Shown: piece by piece, positions 5,971 through 6,415 of the stretch
Position numbering within the stretch: the stretch's first letter is position 1
How the letters are laid out: every line of letters begins with the position of its first letter
NCBI GenBank assembly: GCA_043806395.1
Contig: JAZDHC010000268.1
Location: 1 to 6,415 of the forward strand
Reading direction: 5' to 3'
Length of the DNA: 6,415 bases
Source of the DNA: CG2-30-40-21 sp043806395
GTDB taxonomy: Bacteria; UBA9089; CG2-30-40-21
Translations under genes and position numbers: made by a program
The notes under the pieces: model-generated
The model's database searches: none
The model's input: the letters and a program-made list of their open reading frames with translations, nothing else
Told to the model about the DNA's origin: nothing

Positions 5971-6151
5971 TTGTCGTGTCAACTTTAATTTGACGGATAA
6001 CCATTCGTAGGGACATCCCTGCCAGAGGGGCTCCCTCCTTGTGGGTGTCCGTCTTTCTGGTTGTATGTTTGCAATTGTGCATTTACACGGATAGGAACAA
6101 GCCCTGCCCCTACATATTAAACTATCCGACAATTGAGAGCTGACACGACAC
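5971..6151. mobile_element. 181-bp MITE-like element with 29-bp terminal inverted repeats
   Basis: Left end 5971-5999 and right end 6123-6151 are inverted repeats with 23 of 29 positions identical, sharing TGTCGTGTCA at the tips and CGGATA at the inner edge. A second inverted pair lies inside (GTAGGG at 6007-6012 with CCCTAC at 6108-6113), then a central hairpin (GGACATCCC at 6011-6019 with GGGTGTCC at 6043-6050, around GAGGG-GCT-CCCTC). TA borders both ends (5969-5970 and 6152-6153), as expected for a TA target duplication of IS630/Tc1-mariner type. No transposase is encoded, so it would have moved in trans. It lies 17 bp from the glycosyltransferase ATG, leaving the ribosome site intact but adding spurious upstream in-frame codons. 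Confidence 0.65.
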
Positions 6152-6361
6152 TATACTAAATTGCAATCAAAGTAAGCGTTTAGCCAAAAGCTTAAGCAGT
6201 CAGATGCCAGAAGTCAGACTGTGTAAAAACTTTGGTTTCACGATAGTTGCCCTACAATATGAAGTAGTATATTTAAGTGATAGGAATTTGCTTTTCTGCC
6301 CATTTTAGATAGGTGTGTAATATTCTGTCACTATTAGAGAAAAGTGAATATTGGTATATAG
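6152..6361 (-). other. Untranslated leader region, no gene seen
   Basis: Between the predicted transcription start near 6362 and the MITE-like element there is no credible coding frame. The longest tidy ATG frame on the minus strand is about 21 codons (MGRKANSYHLNILL...) without a ribosome site and is judged chance. An imperfect palindrome of degenerate heptamer type occurs at 6197-6221 (CAGTC ... GACTG). No riboswitch fold is recognised. Confidence 0.4.
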
Positions 6362-6368
6362 TTTCTGA

Positions 6369-6398
6369 ATTATAGCATATGATTAATTATTTTGTCAA
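6369..6398 (-). promoter_or_regulatory. Consensus sigma-70 promoter reading left toward the glycosyltransferase
   Basis: On the minus strand, -35 TTGACA (6398-6393) and -10 TATAAT (6374-6369) are both perfect, with an 18-bp spacer and TGC before the -10 (extended -10). Transcription would start near 6362 and run left through about 210 nt of plain leader, then the 181-bp palindromic element, before reaching ATG 5953. It is the only strong candidate promoter seen upstream of the glycosyltransferase and could serve the radical SAM gene as well. Confidence 0.65.
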
Positions 6399-6415
6399 GT
6401 GAAAAATTGGCGGAA

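Noticed and set aside
5954..6082. 43-residue N-terminal extension of the glycosyltransferase from ATG 6082
   Set aside because: It is encoded mainly by the inserted MITE-like element, has no ribosome site at its ATG and precedes the natural first membrane helix; ATG 5953 has GGAG upstream.
6228..6327. 21-codon minus-strand frame MGRKANSYHLNILL...
   Set aside because: No ribosome site, low complexity and no recognised similarity; treated as chance.

Overview
The window looks like an accessory stretch of a bacterial chromosome, probably a Gram-negative environmental organism. It is AT-rich apart from the first ~450 bases, crowded with short interspersed repeats, and carries an IS4-type transposase, a polytopic GT-C-like glycosyltransferase and a CX3CX2C radical SAM protein. 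Protein style and repeat load would fit an anammox-type planctomycete or a similar uncultured lineage, but that is a guess from general resemblance, not a match. No rRNA, tRNA or CRISPR array is visible.

Layout, left to right. (1) 1-446 is visibly more GC-rich. It holds the 5' part of a leftward gene for a small exported protein, cut by the window edge, then an upstream hairpin and a rightward sigma-54 promoter with full consensus. (2) About 455-1890 is an IS4-family insertion with its own sigma-70 promoter, an in-frame stop separating an 18-codon leader from the 390-residue transposase, and a strong AT-rich hairpin downstream. The gene that the sigma-54 promoter once served is not visible; the IS sits where it should be. 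(3) 1992-2340 and 3756-3977 are two inverted copies of one nested-palindrome repeat. (4) Between them is a leftward radical SAM gene (2350-3747). (5) 3971-5953 is a leftward membrane glycosyltransferase. (6) 5971-6151 is a 181-bp MITE-like element with ~29-bp terminal inverted repeats and flanking TA, inserted just upstream of the glycosyltransferase ribosome binding site. (7) A near-perfect sigma-70 promoter at the right edge (6369-6398) reads left and would make a ~400-nt leader running through the MITE.

The glycosyltransferase and radical SAM genes are co-oriented, 223 bp apart, and may form one transcription unit from the right-edge promoter, with the second repeat copy transcribed between them as a long hairpin. 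Together they suggest modification of a lipid-linked or cell-surface glycoconjugate; that is inference. In both genes the longest open frame begins inside repeat DNA, and the more credible starts (3747 and 5953) are shorter.
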